A stretch of 64,000 nt of DNA, from contig NZ_SMOD01000008.1 of assembly GCF_004353905.1 (NCBI RefSeq), positions 1 to 64,000 on the forward strand, given 5' to 3'. The notes under the pieces were generated by a model. That model saw only the letters and a program-made list of their open reading frames with translations. It was not told where the DNA came from and searched no databases. Both the position numbers and the translations under genes were made by a program. Shown here piece by piece: positions 43,185 through 52,044 of this stretch (within the stretch, counting starts at the first letter, position 1; each line of letters begins with the position of its first letter). Source of the stretch: Paraburkholderia guartelaensis. GTDB taxonomy: Bacteria > Pseudomonadota > Gammaproteobacteria > Burkholderiales > Burkholderiaceae.

Positions 43185-44165
43185 ATGGCGAAAGCAGTGC
43201 GCTTCCACGAAACCGGCGGTCCCGAAGTCATGCGCTACGAGAGCGTCGAAGTGGGCGATCCCGGCCCCGGACAGGTCCGCCTGCGCCATGAGGCAGTCGG
43301 CCTGAATTTCGCGGATACCTACTTCCGCTCCGGCCTGTACCCCGTCCCGCTGCCTGCCGGCATGGGCGTGGAAGCCGCGGGCGTGGTCGAGGCCGTGGGC
43401 CCCGAAGTGAGCAACGTGGCGGTGGGCGACCGCGTGACCTACACCGGCTTCATCAACACGCTCGGCGCGTACAGCACCGAACGCCTGATGCCGGCGGCTC
43501 CGCTCATCAAGCTGCCCGATGCGATCACGTGCGAAACGGCGGCCGGCATGACCATGCGAGGCCTCACGTCGTCGTACCTCATGCGCCGCATCCACGACTT
43601 CAAGGCCGGCGACACGATCCTGCTGCACGCAGCGGCAGGCGGTGTCGGTCTGATCGTCTCGCAGTGGGCGAAACTGCTGGGCCTCACGGTGATCGGCACG
43701 GTGTCGAACGAGGCGAAGGGGGCAGTGGCGCGCGCGCATGGCTGCGATCACATCGTGTACTACGGCCGCGAAGATGTCGCGAAGCGCGTGCGCGAACTGA
43801 CGAACGGCGTGGGCGTGAACGTAGTGTTCGACAGCGTGGGCAAGGATACCTTCGAGGCCTCGCTCGACTCGCTCAAGCGCCGCGGCCTGATGGTTTGCGT
43901 CGGCACGGCTTCCGGTCCGATTCCGCCGTTCAATCCGCAGATCCTCGCGATGAAGGGCTCGCTCTATCTCACGCGCCCGGCGCTGGCGGACTATATCGCC
44001 GATCCCGCGGAGAAGAACGAACTGGCCGGCGAGCTGTTCGGGCACGTCGCTGCGGGCCGCATCAAGATCGAACTGAACCAGCGTTACGCGCTGGAAGACG
44101 CGGTGCAGGCGCATCGCGACCTCGAAGCGCGCAAGACGACGGGGTCGTCGGTCTTCGTCATCTGA
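43185..44165 (+). CDS. Zinc-independent quinone oxidoreductase (MDR superfamily)
   Basis: A 326-residue medium-chain reductase. The GroES-like half includes VRLRHEAVGLNFADTYFRSGLYP and the NADPH domain has AAAGGVGLIVSQWAKLLG near 148-165. No structural Zn cysteines are seen, so it belongs to the QOR/zeta-crystallin group that uses NADPH to reduce quinones or enals. AGGAG precedes ATG 43185. It follows the MFS gene by 74 nt and precedes the dioxygenase by 10 nt. Confidence 0.92.
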   Translation: MAKAVRFHETGGPEVMRYESVEVGDPGPGQVRLRHEAVGLNFADTYFRSGLYPVPLPAGMGVEAAGVVEAVGPEVSNVAVGDRVTYTGFINTLGAYSTERLMPAAPLIKLPDAITCETAAGMTMRGLTSSYLMRRIHDFKAGDTILLHAAAGGVGLIVSQWAKLLGLTVIGTVSNEAKGAVARAHGCDHIVYYGREDVAKRVRELTNGVGVNVVFDSVGKDTFEASLDSLKRRGLMVCVGTASGPIPPFNPQILAMKGSLYLTRPALADYIADPAEKNELAGELFGHVAAGRIKIELNQRYALEDAVQAHRDLEARKTTGSSVFVI

Positions 44166-44175
44166 GGAGCGCAGC

Positions 44176-45024
44176 ATGAAAGTCGAACAACTGACCTATG
44201 CCATCGGCGCGGAACTGACCGGCCTGAATCTCGCCGATGCCGTTCACGACGACGCACTCTTTGCCGAGATTCGCGCGGCGCTGCTCAAGCACCGCGTCCT
44301 GTTCCTGCGCGATCAGAACATCACGCGCTCCGAACACGTGGCGTTTGCGCGCCGCTTCGGCGAGCTGGAGGACCATCCGGTTGCCGGCAGCGACCCTGAC
44401 CATCCGGGTCTCGTGCGCATCTACAAGAATCCGGACCAGCCCAACGACCGCTACGAAAACGCATGGCATGCAGATGCGACGTGGCGCGAGGCGCCGCAGT
44501 TCGGCGCGGTGCTGCGCTGCGTGGAGTGCCCGCCCGTGGGCGGCGACACGATGTGGGCGAACATGGTGCTCGCCTACGAGAAGCTGCCGGAACACGTGAA
44601 GGCGCAGATCGAAGGGCTGTACGCGCGCCACAGCATTGAGGCGAGCTTCGGCGCGGCCATGCCGATCGAGAAACGCCATGCCCTGAAGGCGCAATTTCCC
44701 GATGCCGAGCACCCGGTGGTGCGCACGCATCCGGAGACCGGCGAGAAGGTGCTGTTCGTGAGCGCGTTCGCGACGCACTTCACGAACTATCACACGCCCG
44801 AGCGCGTGCGCTTCGGGCAGGACGCCAATCCGGGCGCGGGCGACCTGCTGCGCTATCTCGTGAGCCAGGCCTATATTCCGGAGTACCAGGTACGCTGGCG
44901 CTGGAAGCCGAACAGCATCGCGATCTGGGACAACCGCAGCACCCAGCACTATGCGGTAATGGACTACCCGCCGTGTCACCGCAAGATGGAACGCGCCGGC
45001 ATTATCGGCGACAAGCCGTACTGA
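44176..45024 (+). CDS. TauD/TfdA family Fe(II)/2-oxoglutarate dioxygenase
   Basis: A 282-residue oxygenase. The iron ligands are H98 and D100 in WHADATW, and H258 in STQHYAVMDY; the 2-oxoglutarate Arg is near 269 in CHRKMERAGI. GLNLADAVHDDALFAEIRAALLKHRVLFLRDQNI is the family N-terminus. TfdA-type enzymes hydroxylate next to O or S and release sulfite, phenol or alcohol. The substrate is probably an ether, sulfonate or similar carboxylated compound, but this is not determined. GAGGAG precedes ATG 44176, in the middle of the catabolic cluster. Confidence 0.93.
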   Translation: MKVEQLTYAIGAELTGLNLADAVHDDALFAEIRAALLKHRVLFLRDQNITRSEHVAFARRFGELEDHPVAGSDPDHPGLVRIYKNPDQPNDRYENAWHADATWREAPQFGAVLRCVECPPVGGDTMWANMVLAYEKLPEHVKAQIEGLYARHSIEASFGAAMPIEKRHALKAQFPDAEHPVVRTHPETGEKVLFVSAFATHFTNYHTPERVRFGQDANPGAGDLLRYLVSQAYIPEYQVRWRWKPNSIAIWDNRSTQHYAVMDYPPCHRKMERAGIIGDKPY

Positions 45025-45046
45025 AGCACGCAGGAGACCACAACAA

Positions 45047-45607
45047 ATGACACTGAAGACCACACCGACCATCCTGATGGTCCCGGGGTTGCGCGACCAC
45101 GTGGCGGAGCACTGGCAAACGTTGCTGCAGCAAAAGCTACCGAACGCGGCATCGGTGCCACCGCTCGAGCACGACAAGCTCAGCCGTGCGGCGCGCGTGG
45201 CCGCGCTCGACGCGGCGCTCGCGAAGATCGACGGTCCGGTCATTCTCGTCGCCCATAGCGCGGGCGTGATGATCACGGTGCACTGGGCGCAGCAGCACAG
45301 CCGCAAGATTCACGGCGCGCTGCTCGCCGCGCCGGCCGACCTCGAAACGCCGCTGCCGCCGGGCTATCCGGCATTCGATGCGCTGGCCGAGCACGGCTGG
45401 AACCCGATTCCGCGCAAGCCGCTGCCGTTCCCGAGCATCGTGGGCGCGAGCCGCAACGATCCGCTCGCGCGCTTCGAGCGCGTGGAGGCCATGGCGAAGG
45501 ACTGGGGCAGCAGCCTCGTCGACCTGGGGGAAGTCGGTCATCTGAATCCCGCAGCGGGTTTTGGCGAATGGCCCATGGCCGAGATGTTGATCAATGAACT
45601 TGTCTGA
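45047..45607 (+). CDS. RBBP9/YdeN-family serine hydrolase
   Basis: A 186-residue small alpha/beta hydrolase. The nucleophile elbow is VAHSAG with S71, and the C-terminal His lies in GEVGHLNPAAGFGEW. PGLRDHVAEHWQTLL near the start is the family signature. Members are intracellular serine hydrolases; the substrate here is unknown. AGGAG precedes ATG 45047. The next gene overlaps its 3' end by 14 nt. Confidence 0.92.
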   Translation: MTLKTTPTILMVPGLRDHVAEHWQTLLQQKLPNAASVPPLEHDKLSRAARVAALDAALAKIDGPVILVAHSAGVMITVHWAQQHSRKIHGALLAAPADLETPLPPGYPAFDALAEHGWNPIPRKPLPFPSIVGASRNDPLARFERVEAMAKDWGSSLVDLGEVGHLNPAAGFGEWPMAEMLINELV

Positions 45608-46304
45608 TCAAAAGTGGGCGGCGCAGGCGAGTCGCGATGCGGGCGAGCCGGGCGTGCTGACGATCGAAGCTTTCTTCGATCTCATCTGCCCGTGGTGCCT
45701 GATCGGCAAGCGCAATCTGGACGCAGCCATCGCGCGCTTCGCGAGTTCGCGGCCCGATGTGCGCGTGCGTGTGCAGTGGCGCTCGCATCAACTGCTGCCG
45801 TGGACGCCGCTCGAAGGCATGCCGTATCAGGCGTTCTATCGCGATCGCCTGGGCAGCGCCGAAGCGGTGGCTGCGCGGCGTGCGCAGGTGCAGCGCGCGG
45901 GACGCGACGCGGGTGTCGAGTTCGCATTCGATCGCATCGAGGTGCTGCCGAACACGGCTGCCGCGCACGACCTCGTGACGTTTGCAGCTAGCCGTGGCAC
46001 GCGCGAGCAGAGTGCGGCGCTGATCGACCGTCTGCTCAAGGCTTATTTCATGGAAGGCCAGAACATCGGCGATTACGCGGTGCTCGAGCGCGTGGGTCTC
46101 GAATGCGGCCTCGAGCGCGAGAGCCTGGCGGCGCACATCGCAGCATCGCAACGCCTCGCGGACCCGACAGGTCAGCGCGCTCCCTACGCCGAGCCGCAGG
46201 TGAACGGCGTGCCGTATTTCGTGTTCAACACGGGTTATTCGCTCTCGGGCGTGTATTCGCCGGTGGCGATGGCCGGCGCGATGGCGCTGGCGGTCGCGCA
46301 CTGA
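45594..46304 (+). CDS. DsbA family oxidoreductase (FrnE/2-hydroxychromene isomerase-like)
   Basis: A 236-residue thioredoxin-fold protein with an inserted helical domain. The active-site motif is CPWC (C32-C35) in FFDLICPWCLIGKRNL, and the cis-Pro region is VNGVPYFVFN. No signal peptide, so it is cytosolic, as in FrnE-type proteins. The ATG lies inside the 3' end of the RBBP9 gene (14-nt overlap), indicating tight coupling. Its role in the pathway is unclear; it may be a redox helper or a glutathione-linked isomerase. Confidence 0.92.
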   Translation: MNLSDQKWAAQASRDAGEPGVLTIEAFFDLICPWCLIGKRNLDAAIARFASSRPDVRVRVQWRSHQLLPWTPLEGMPYQAFYRDRLGSAEAVAARRAQVQRAGRDAGVEFAFDRIEVLPNTAAAHDLVTFAASRGTREQSAALIDRLLKAYFMEGQNIGDYAVLERVGLECGLERESLAAHIAASQRLADPTGQRAPYAEPQVNGVPYFVFNTGYSLSGVYSPVAMAGAMALAVAH

Positions 46305-46335
46305 GGCGAGCTCAGGGAAGTCGAGGGGAATGGGA

Positions 46336-46668
46336 ATGACACGTGAAGTACCGGTCGGCATGGCCGACGAACTTGCGCCGGGCCAGCGCAAACTGGTTTT
46401 CGTCGATGGCCGCAGCATCGTTCTGTTCAATATCGAAGGACAGATGCACGCGATCGACAATTCGTGCCCCCACAACGGCGCCTCGCTCGCGAGCGGCCCG
46501 CTCGAAGGATGCCTGTTGCGCTGCCCGGCGCATGGTCTGCGCTTCGACGTGCGCAGCGGCAGTATGCCGGGCCCGGGCGGACTGAAGCTCACGACATTTC
46601 CCGTGCGGGCCGTGGAAGGAAAGCTGCTGGTGAGCGTGATGGAAACGCCGGCTTCCAGCCAGGCATAG
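46336..46668 (+). CDS. Rieske-type [2Fe-2S] ferredoxin
   Basis: A 110-residue single Rieske domain. The ligands are C44 and H46 in SCPHNGASLASG, and C63 and H66 in CPAHGLRFDV. It resembles the small electron carriers of NirD or dioxygenase systems. ATG 46336 is preferred over ATG 46330 because the GAGGGG box at 46323-46328 is then properly spaced. It is the only electron carrier in the cluster, and no reductase or catalytic Rieske oxygenase is present, so its partner is unknown. Confidence 0.9.
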   Translation: MTREVPVGMADELAPGQRKLVFVDGRSIVLFNIEGQMHAIDNSCPHNGASLASGPLEGCLLRCPAHGLRFDVRSGSMPGPGGLKLTTFPVRAVEGKLLVSVMETPASSQA

Positions 46669-46727
46669 CCGCACGGCACGGCGTTCAAGAATCGCACACG
46701 AACACAAGTCACTTAGGATAGCAAACC

Positions 46728-48359
46728 ATGCAAGGTCTGATGATGGGGCAACCGCTCCTGGTCGCTTCGCTGCTCAAGCACGCAGAACGCCATCACGGCG
46801 CGCGGGAAATCGTCTCGCGCCGTGTGGAAGGCGACATTCACCGCTACCGTTATCAGGATCTCGCGCAGCGCGCGCGCCGCATGGCGAATGCGCTGTCGAG
46901 CCTCCTCATTGCGCCGGGCGAGCGCGTGGGGACGCTGGCATGGAATGGCTACCGGCACATGGAGCTGTACTTCGCGGTATCGGGTTCGGGCGCGGTGCTG
47001 CACACGCTGAATCCGCGCCTGCATGCCGATCAGCTCGTGTACATCATCGAGCATGCGCAGGACCGCGTGATCTTCTTCGATCTCACGTTCCTGCCGCTCA
47101 TCGAAAGCGTCGCGGCACGCGTGACGTGCCCGAAGTTCTTCATTGCCATGACCGATCGCGCGCATATGCCGCGCAGCCATAGCCTGGGATCGAGACTCCT
47201 CTGCTATGAGGACCTGATCGACAATCACACGGACAATTTCGAATGGCCGCTGCTCGATGAGAACAGCGCCTCGTCGCTCTGCTATACGTCGGGCACGACC
47301 GGCAATCCGAAAGGCGTGCTCTATAGCCACCGCTCGACGCTGCTGCACACCTACGCGGCGGCGCTGCCCGATGCGCTGAACTGCTCGGCGCGCGACACGA
47401 TCCTGCCGGTGGTGCCGATGTTCCATGTGAACGCGTGGGGCCTGCCGTACATTGCCTGCATGACCGGTGCGAAGCTCGTGTTTCCGGGCCCGGCGCTCGA
47501 TGGAAAGTCGCTGTATCAACTGATCGAGGAAGAGCAGGTCACGGTGTCGGCCGGCGTTCCGACCGTGTGGCAGGGGCTGCTCTCGCACGTCGAATCGGTG
47601 GCGGGTTCGTTCTCCGCCATGCGCCGCACGATCATTGGCGGCGCGCCGTGCCCGACCGCGATGACCCAGGCGTTCCAGAAGCGTCATCACGTCGACGTGC
47701 TGCACGCATGGGGCATGACGGAGCTGAGCCCGGTTGGCACGGTGTGCAGCTTCAAGGCGCATCAGGTCGATCTGGCCGAAGACGAGCGCTATGCGCTTCA
47801 GGCGAAGCAGGGGCGCTCGGTGTTCGGCATCGACATGAAGATCGTCGACGCCGCGGGCGAGGAGCTGCCCTGGGACGGCAATGCCGCGGGCGACCTGCAG
47901 GTGCGCGGCCACTGGGTCGCGAGCGAATACTTTGGCGGCGACTACGCCTCGCCGCTGCAGGGCGGCTGGTTCCCGACCGGCGACGTGGCGAAGATCGATG
48001 CCGACGGCTTCATGCAGATCGTGGATCGCAGCAAGGACGTCATCAAGTCGGGCGGCGAATGGATCAGTTCCGCCGACATCGAAAACGTCGCGAGCCTGCA
48101 CCCCGAAGTCGCGACCGCGGTGTGCATTGCGGCGCGCCACCCGAAGTGGGACGAACGGCCGCTCTTGCTGATCGTGAAGAAGCCGGGCAGCGCGCTCGAG
48201 GCGGACGACCTGCTTTCGTTCTTCGACGGCCGCGTGGCGAAATGGTGGAAGCCCGACGCCGTGCTTTTCATCGATTGCGTGCCGATTGGCGCGACGGGCA
48301 AGGTGCTCAAGAACCAGTTGCGCGACCAATACGGCGGCCACTACTTGCAAGCTGGTTAA
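46728..48359 (+). CDS. Fatty-acid/aryl-CoA ligase (AMP-forming)
   Basis: A 543-residue acyl-CoA synthetase. The ATP motif is YTSGTTGNPKG (186-196). GMTELSPVGTV and the adenylate motif PTGDVAKIDADG follow. DRSKDVIKSGGEWIS near 435-450 is the hinge, and GKVLKNQLRDQ ends the protein with its catalytic Lys. It resembles medium-chain or DitJ-like ligases. It activates a carboxylic acid to CoA, so it should feed the BKACE or beta-oxidation steps. It follows the Rieske gene by 59 nt. Confidence 0.92.
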   Translation: MQGLMMGQPLLVASLLKHAERHHGAREIVSRRVEGDIHRYRYQDLAQRARRMANALSSLLIAPGERVGTLAWNGYRHMELYFAVSGSGAVLHTLNPRLHADQLVYIIEHAQDRVIFFDLTFLPLIESVAARVTCPKFFIAMTDRAHMPRSHSLGSRLLCYEDLIDNHTDNFEWPLLDENSASSLCYTSGTTGNPKGVLYSHRSTLLHTYAAALPDALNCSARDTILPVVPMFHVNAWGLPYIACMTGAKLVFPGPALDGKSLYQLIEEEQVTVSAGVPTVWQGLLSHVESVAGSFSAMRRTIIGGAPCPTAMTQAFQKRHHVDVLHAWGMTELSPVGTVCSFKAHQVDLAEDERYALQAKQGRSVFGIDMKIVDAAGEELPWDGNAAGDLQVRGHWVASEYFGGDYASPLQGGWFPTGDVAKIDADGFMQIVDRSKDVIKSGGEWISSADIENVASLHPEVATAVCIAARHPKWDERPLLLIVKKPGSALEADDLLSFFDGRVAKWWKPDAVLFIDCVPIGATGKVLKNQLRDQYGGHYLQAG

Positions 48360-48468
48360 GGTCCCCGGTCACAGATTTTCGTTCAGGCAATACCCTTCAT
48401 GTAATACCCATCAGGCAACAAAAAAAGGCGCCGGGACCAACCGGCAGCCACACACACGGAGAGAGGCA

Positions 48469-49659
48469 ATGAAATTGAAGTTCGGCAGCGTGGCAGCGTT
48501 GGCCCTGTTCGCCAGTGCGGCGCATGCGCAATCGTCGGTCACGCTTTATGGCGTGGTGGACTCTGGTTTGCTCTACCAGAGCACATCGGCGCAGCATGCC
48601 TTCGCGCCCAAGACAGTGGGCGGCAAACTTTTCAACGGCAACGCGGGCTCTATTTTTGCGCTCAAGGACGGTGGCATCTACTCGAGCATCTTCGGTATGA
48701 AGGGCACGGAAGACCTTGGCGGCGGATACGCGGCCAACTTCAAGCTGCAGGGATCGTTCAACAGCTCCACGGGGCAGACGGGACTGAACAGTTCAGCAAC
48801 TGCGTCCGCGATGTTCAACCAGGTCACCACCGTTGGCGTGTCGGGCCCGTTCGGCAAGATCGACTTCGGCCGCCAGTTTGCACCGATGGCCTACGCGATG
48901 GCCGAAACGGACGTGCGCAATGCGCAGTACTTCGGCAGCACGCTGACTGCCTGGCTGACCATGAACACGATGTCGGGTTGGGCGGGGAACAACACGAACG
49001 CGCAGATTGGCGCGCTCTATGACGACAATGCGATCGTCTACAATTCGCCGTCGTTTTACGGTCTTTCTACCGCACTCGAGTACGCGCCCGGCGGCGTGGC
49101 AGGGCAGCTCCAGGGCGGTACGCGCGAGTCGGCCATCCTCAAGTATTCGGGCTTTGGCCTGAACGCTGATGCCGTCTATTACAACGGTCACGATGCGAAC
49201 CCGTACGGGTACACGAACCCGCCGACTGCCACTCCGGCAACCGGCCTGAACAACAACCGCTTCGTCTATTTTGGCGCGAAATACACGTGGCACGGTTTCT
49301 CGGTCTCCGGCTCGTTCGCTAACGGCCGCAATCCGGCCAACACGAATGGCGTACCGAAGTCGCTGACTGTGTCCGGTGATTTCGACATGTGGACGGGCGG
49401 TCTTGGCTATCGCTTCTCGCCGGCGTTCGACGTCACCTCGGGCGTGTACTACCTGAAGGACAACCGGAACAACGCAAACCAGTCGACCGCCTACGTCATC
49501 GGCGCCGACTACAGCCTCACGAGGCGCACGCAGGTTTATGCCCAGGCCGGTTATGTGTCCAACCGCGGCCAGATGAACCAGGAGCTCATCTACGGGACGC
49601 CGGTCGCCCCGGGTCGCAACACCACGGCCGTCAACGTCGGCCTGCGCCACACCTTCTAA
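48469..49659 (+). CDS. Gram-negative porin (Burkholderia OmpC-like)
   Basis: A 396-residue outer-membrane protein. Signal peptide to residue 20 (ASAAHA, then QSSVTLYGVVDSGL). GMKGTEDLGGGYAANFKLQ, IDFGRQFAPMAYAM and the terminal VNVGLRHTF mark the barrel. It follows the acyl-CoA ligase by 109 nt on the same strand, so it is probably the outer-membrane channel for the cluster's substrate. Distinct in sequence from the porins at 25501 and 56702. Confidence 0.94.
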   Translation: MKLKFGSVAALALFASAAHAQSSVTLYGVVDSGLLYQSTSAQHAFAPKTVGGKLFNGNAGSIFALKDGGIYSSIFGMKGTEDLGGGYAANFKLQGSFNSSTGQTGLNSSATASAMFNQVTTVGVSGPFGKIDFGRQFAPMAYAMAETDVRNAQYFGSTLTAWLTMNTMSGWAGNNTNAQIGALYDDNAIVYNSPSFYGLSTALEYAPGGVAGQLQGGTRESAILKYSGFGLNADAVYYNGHDANPYGYTNPPTATPATGLNNNRFVYFGAKYTWHGFSVSGSFANGRNPANTNGVPKSLTVSGDFDMWTGGLGYRFSPAFDVTSGVYYLKDNRNNANQSTAYVIGADYSLTRRTQVYAQAGYVSNRGQMNQELIYGTPVAPGRNTTAVNVGLRHTF

Positions 49660-49717
49660 GTCGTATCCGGCCGCATAACAACATTTCACGGAGTAGCAGT
49701 ACCCACTGGAGTATGGA

Positions 49718-50086
49718 ATGAACACACTTACCAAGACCCTCAGTCTTGCGATCGTCACGCTGCTCGCCACGGCGTCCCTGAACGCGTCGGCCCAAGCCGA
49801 GGCCAGCGCGCCCAGCGCTACGGCTTCGGCGGCGGCCAGCGCCGAGGCACCCGCGACTCCGAGCAACACCAAGCTACGGCGCGCGGTGTACCGCGCGCTC
49901 GCGAAGCACAAGGAAATTCACGGTGGCAGTATCGGCGTCACCGCCAAAAATGGGGCGATTACGCTCAATGGCACTGTCACGGATGCGGCGCAGGTCGACA
50001 GAGCCGCCGAGATCGCCAAGGGCGTTCCTGGCGTGACCTCGGTGACGAACAAGCTGACGGTTCAGAAACCATTAGGCGGCATGTGA
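49718..50086 (+). CDS. BON domain exported protein
   Basis: A 122-residue protein with a signal peptide (VTLLATASLNASAQA), an Ala/Ser-rich linker, and a single BON domain (about 52-118): LRRAVYRALAKHKEIHGGSIGVTAKNGAITLNGTVTDAAQVDRAAEIAKGVPGVTSVTNKL. BON domains bind phospholipid or stabilise the envelope. It starts 58 nt after the porin and closes the same-strand run. Confidence 0.9.
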   Translation: MNTLTKTLSLAIVTLLATASLNASAQAEASAPSATASAAASAEAPATPSNTKLRRAVYRALAKHKEIHGGSIGVTAKNGAITLNGTVTDAAQVDRAAEIAKGVPGVTSVTNKLTVQKPLGGM

Positions 50087-50285
50087 GCCGTCACAAGAGG
50101 CGCGCAGTGCGGTGAGGCCGGGAGTCCCCCCGGTCGCGGCGGGCTGCGCCCAGCAGCACGGAGGTTGAATCCAGTCTGCCTCTTGCTGTTACTCCGGAGT
50201 GCGTAGCAATCCGGAGCGTCGATCAGGCTCGTGTGCAGGCGCGAGTCTGGAGGCGTGAGTTCGACGTTAGAGTCGGAGCGTTTTT

Positions 50286-50320
50286 CGCCGTTTCGCGGGT
50301 GCGGAACGGCGATTTTTTTA
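50286..50320. terminator. Intrinsic terminator near convergent gene ends
   Basis: Stem CGCCGTT (50286-50292) and AACGGCG (50305-50311) followed by a run of seven T. It lies between the BON gene and the minus-strand DUF2182 gene, whose stop overlaps its end. The remainder of 50087-50317 has no gene. Confidence 0.75.
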
Positions 50321-51127
50321 TGCGGCCACCGCCCGCACCACCATCACCAGACCCACCGCGATTGCAGCACCCCCAATCCCTCGCGCGACTCTTCCGCCGC
50401 CCGGCACCCACCGCTCCGCAGCGATAGCCGCCGCGACCAGAGCCATCGCAGGCCGATCCATCACGCCCGCTGCAAGCAGCGCCGCCATCAGATTCCCGCA
50501 GCAGTACAGGCAGTGCCGGCCGAGCCTCAAGCCGTGACGCAGCGCAGCCTGCACATCGAGCCGCGCAGGTCCGCACGACGGCAAGTTCCCGCAGCACGCA
50601 AGCCACCGCGCTTTCCATGCGGAGAACTGCAGCACGCCCGCAATCACGACGACAATACCGGCCAGGGCTGGCGCGGTATGCGCTAGCGCAGGCGCTTCGA
50701 CGGCTAGCGCGGTGAGTTGCGCTCCCGCCGCGAACACGAGCGCCCCAACCACGAGCCACACGAAGAAGTACCCCGCTCCGGCCATCACGGTCATCCCACT
50801 TGCACGCGCCGCGCATCCATCGCCCGCCGCCTCGAAATATCGCCACAAAGCGGGCGCGACTGCAGGCAACATCATCGCGACCATCATCACATTCCACATG
50901 CCGGCAAACGATACGGCGGCGTCGAACCAGTTGCGTCCACACATGGGCGTCCAGAGCGCGGACATCGTCCAGCCGCCAGGCATCGGCGTGCCGCCCATCG
51001 CCTTCATCGAAGCGCACCAGACGAACGTTGCCGTCGCGCTCGCCGCGAAGACCAGCGACGAAACGCCGAAGAAAATCGCGCGCGGTGCCTCGCCGCGTAG
51101 CCGTACCGTCATGCCGACGTTATCCAT
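50318..51127 (-). CDS. DUF2182 family membrane protein
   Basis: A 269-residue multi-TM protein with the family motifs WTPMCGRNWFDAAVSFAGMWNVMMVAMMLPAVAPALWRYF and RHGLRLGRHCLYCCGNLMAALLAAGVMD. The conserved Cys/Met/His residues led to its description as a predicted metal-binding integral membrane protein (COG5486). The ATG at 51127 has GAGG upstream. It starts 8 nt after the DUF899 gene stop on the same strand; the pair is probably cotranscribed. The larger reading frame to 51517 is an antisense shadow of that gene. Confidence 0.88.
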   Translation of the reverse strand: MDNVGMTVRLRGEAPRAIFFGVSSLVFAASATATFVWCASMKAMGGTPMPGGWTMSALWTPMCGRNWFDAAVSFAGMWNVMMVAMMLPAVAPALWRYFEAAGDGCAARASGMTVMAGAGYFFVWLVVGALVFAAGAQLTALAVEAPALAHTAPALAGIVVVIAGVLQFSAWKARWLACCGNLPSCGPARLDVQAALRHGLRLGRHCLYCCGNLMAALLAAGVMDRPAMALVAAAIAAERWVPGGGRVARGIGGAAIAVGLVMVVRAVAA

Positions 51128-51135
51128 GATGTGCC

Positions 51136-51900
51136 TCAGCTCTGCGCGTACTCGTCGTGCCGGTGCCACCAGATGCCGGCCTCGTTGCGTCCCTTCGGTG
51201 CGCGGTCGAGCCACTGGTACATGCCCCACACGCCATCCAGGCCGCGCGCATAGGTCGAGTACGTGTGATAAACCACGCCGTCCTCGAGCACGAATGCGCT
51301 GAGGCCCGGACGGTCGCGCGTATAGGTCGCCGCGTCGGTGCCGCAGCTCGCCGCGAACTCGGCGACGGGCGCGGGCGGCGGATTCATGTCCATGGCGTGG
51401 CCGCTGCGCGCGTAGTTGTATTCGATGTCGCCCGCGCGCTGCTGCGCCGTGGTGAACGCCACGTTGAAATCGAAGTTGAAGTCGTTGCCGCTCGACGAGG
51501 CCCACGGAAAATGCCATCCCATGCGCTTGCGGTAGGCGAGCAGCTTCGCGAGCGGCGCGCGCGACACCGCCATGAGCCGCACGTCGTGATTCGCGAGATG
51601 GACCGCGATGCCGTCAAAGCCATCCGCAATCGACGAGCACGACGGACAGCCCGCCGCGTAATCCGGTCCGAACATGAAGTGATAAACCAGCAACTGCGAG
51701 CGTCCCTCGAAGAGATCGGCGAGCGTGGCGCCGCCATCTTCGGTTTCGAAGCGATACGTCTTGTCCACCCGCACCCACGGCAACGCCTGACGCTGCTGCG
51801 CCAATGCGTCACCGCGCCGTGTGTGCTCCTTTTCGGCCGCGAGCAGTTCGATGCGCGCCGCGAGCCAGTCTTCGCGTGTTCCTGTGGTATGGGTTGCCAT
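51136..51900 (-). CDS. DUF899 (thioredoxin-like) family protein
   Basis: A 254-residue thioredoxin-like protein. FEGRSQLLVYHFMFGPDYAAGCPSCSSIADGFDG holds the C85-P-S-C88 motif, and WHFPWASSSGNDFNFDFNVAF and SAFVLEDGVVYHTYSTYARG are diagnostic. The family is abundant in actinobacteria and Burkholderia; function is unknown, a redox role is likely. First gene of the operon with DUF2182 and divergent from a winged-helix regulator 144 nt away, which is a common arrangement. Confidence 0.92.
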   Translation of the reverse strand: MATHTTGTREDWLAARIELLAAEKEHTRRGDALAQQRQALPWVRVDKTYRFETEDGGATLADLFEGRSQLLVYHFMFGPDYAAGCPSCSSIADGFDGIAVHLANHDVRLMAVSRAPLAKLLAYRKRMGWHFPWASSSGNDFNFDFNVAFTTAQQRAGDIEYNYARSGHAMDMNPPPAPVAEFAASCGTDAATYTRDRPGLSAFVLEDGVVYHTYSTYARGLDGVWGMYQWLDRAPKGRNEAGIWWHRHDEYAQS

Positions 51901-52044
51901 TGCTTGGTCCTCCTATGGATTCGCCCAGGGTGGCGGCGTGCTGTGGGTACCGCCGCGCCGTTCGATCGATGATTCGTTTGATCGCCGTGTTAGATTAGGT
52001 CCGGACCCAGGAGGAGGGGGAGTGACAAGTGTGGCGGGATTCGC

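Noticed and set aside
50223..51017. A 264-codon minus-strand frame overlapping the DUF2182 gene
   Set aside because: It is a shifted frame of the DUF2182 gene, Arg/Cys/Gly-rich and without TM pattern, whereas the chosen frame has clear family motifs.
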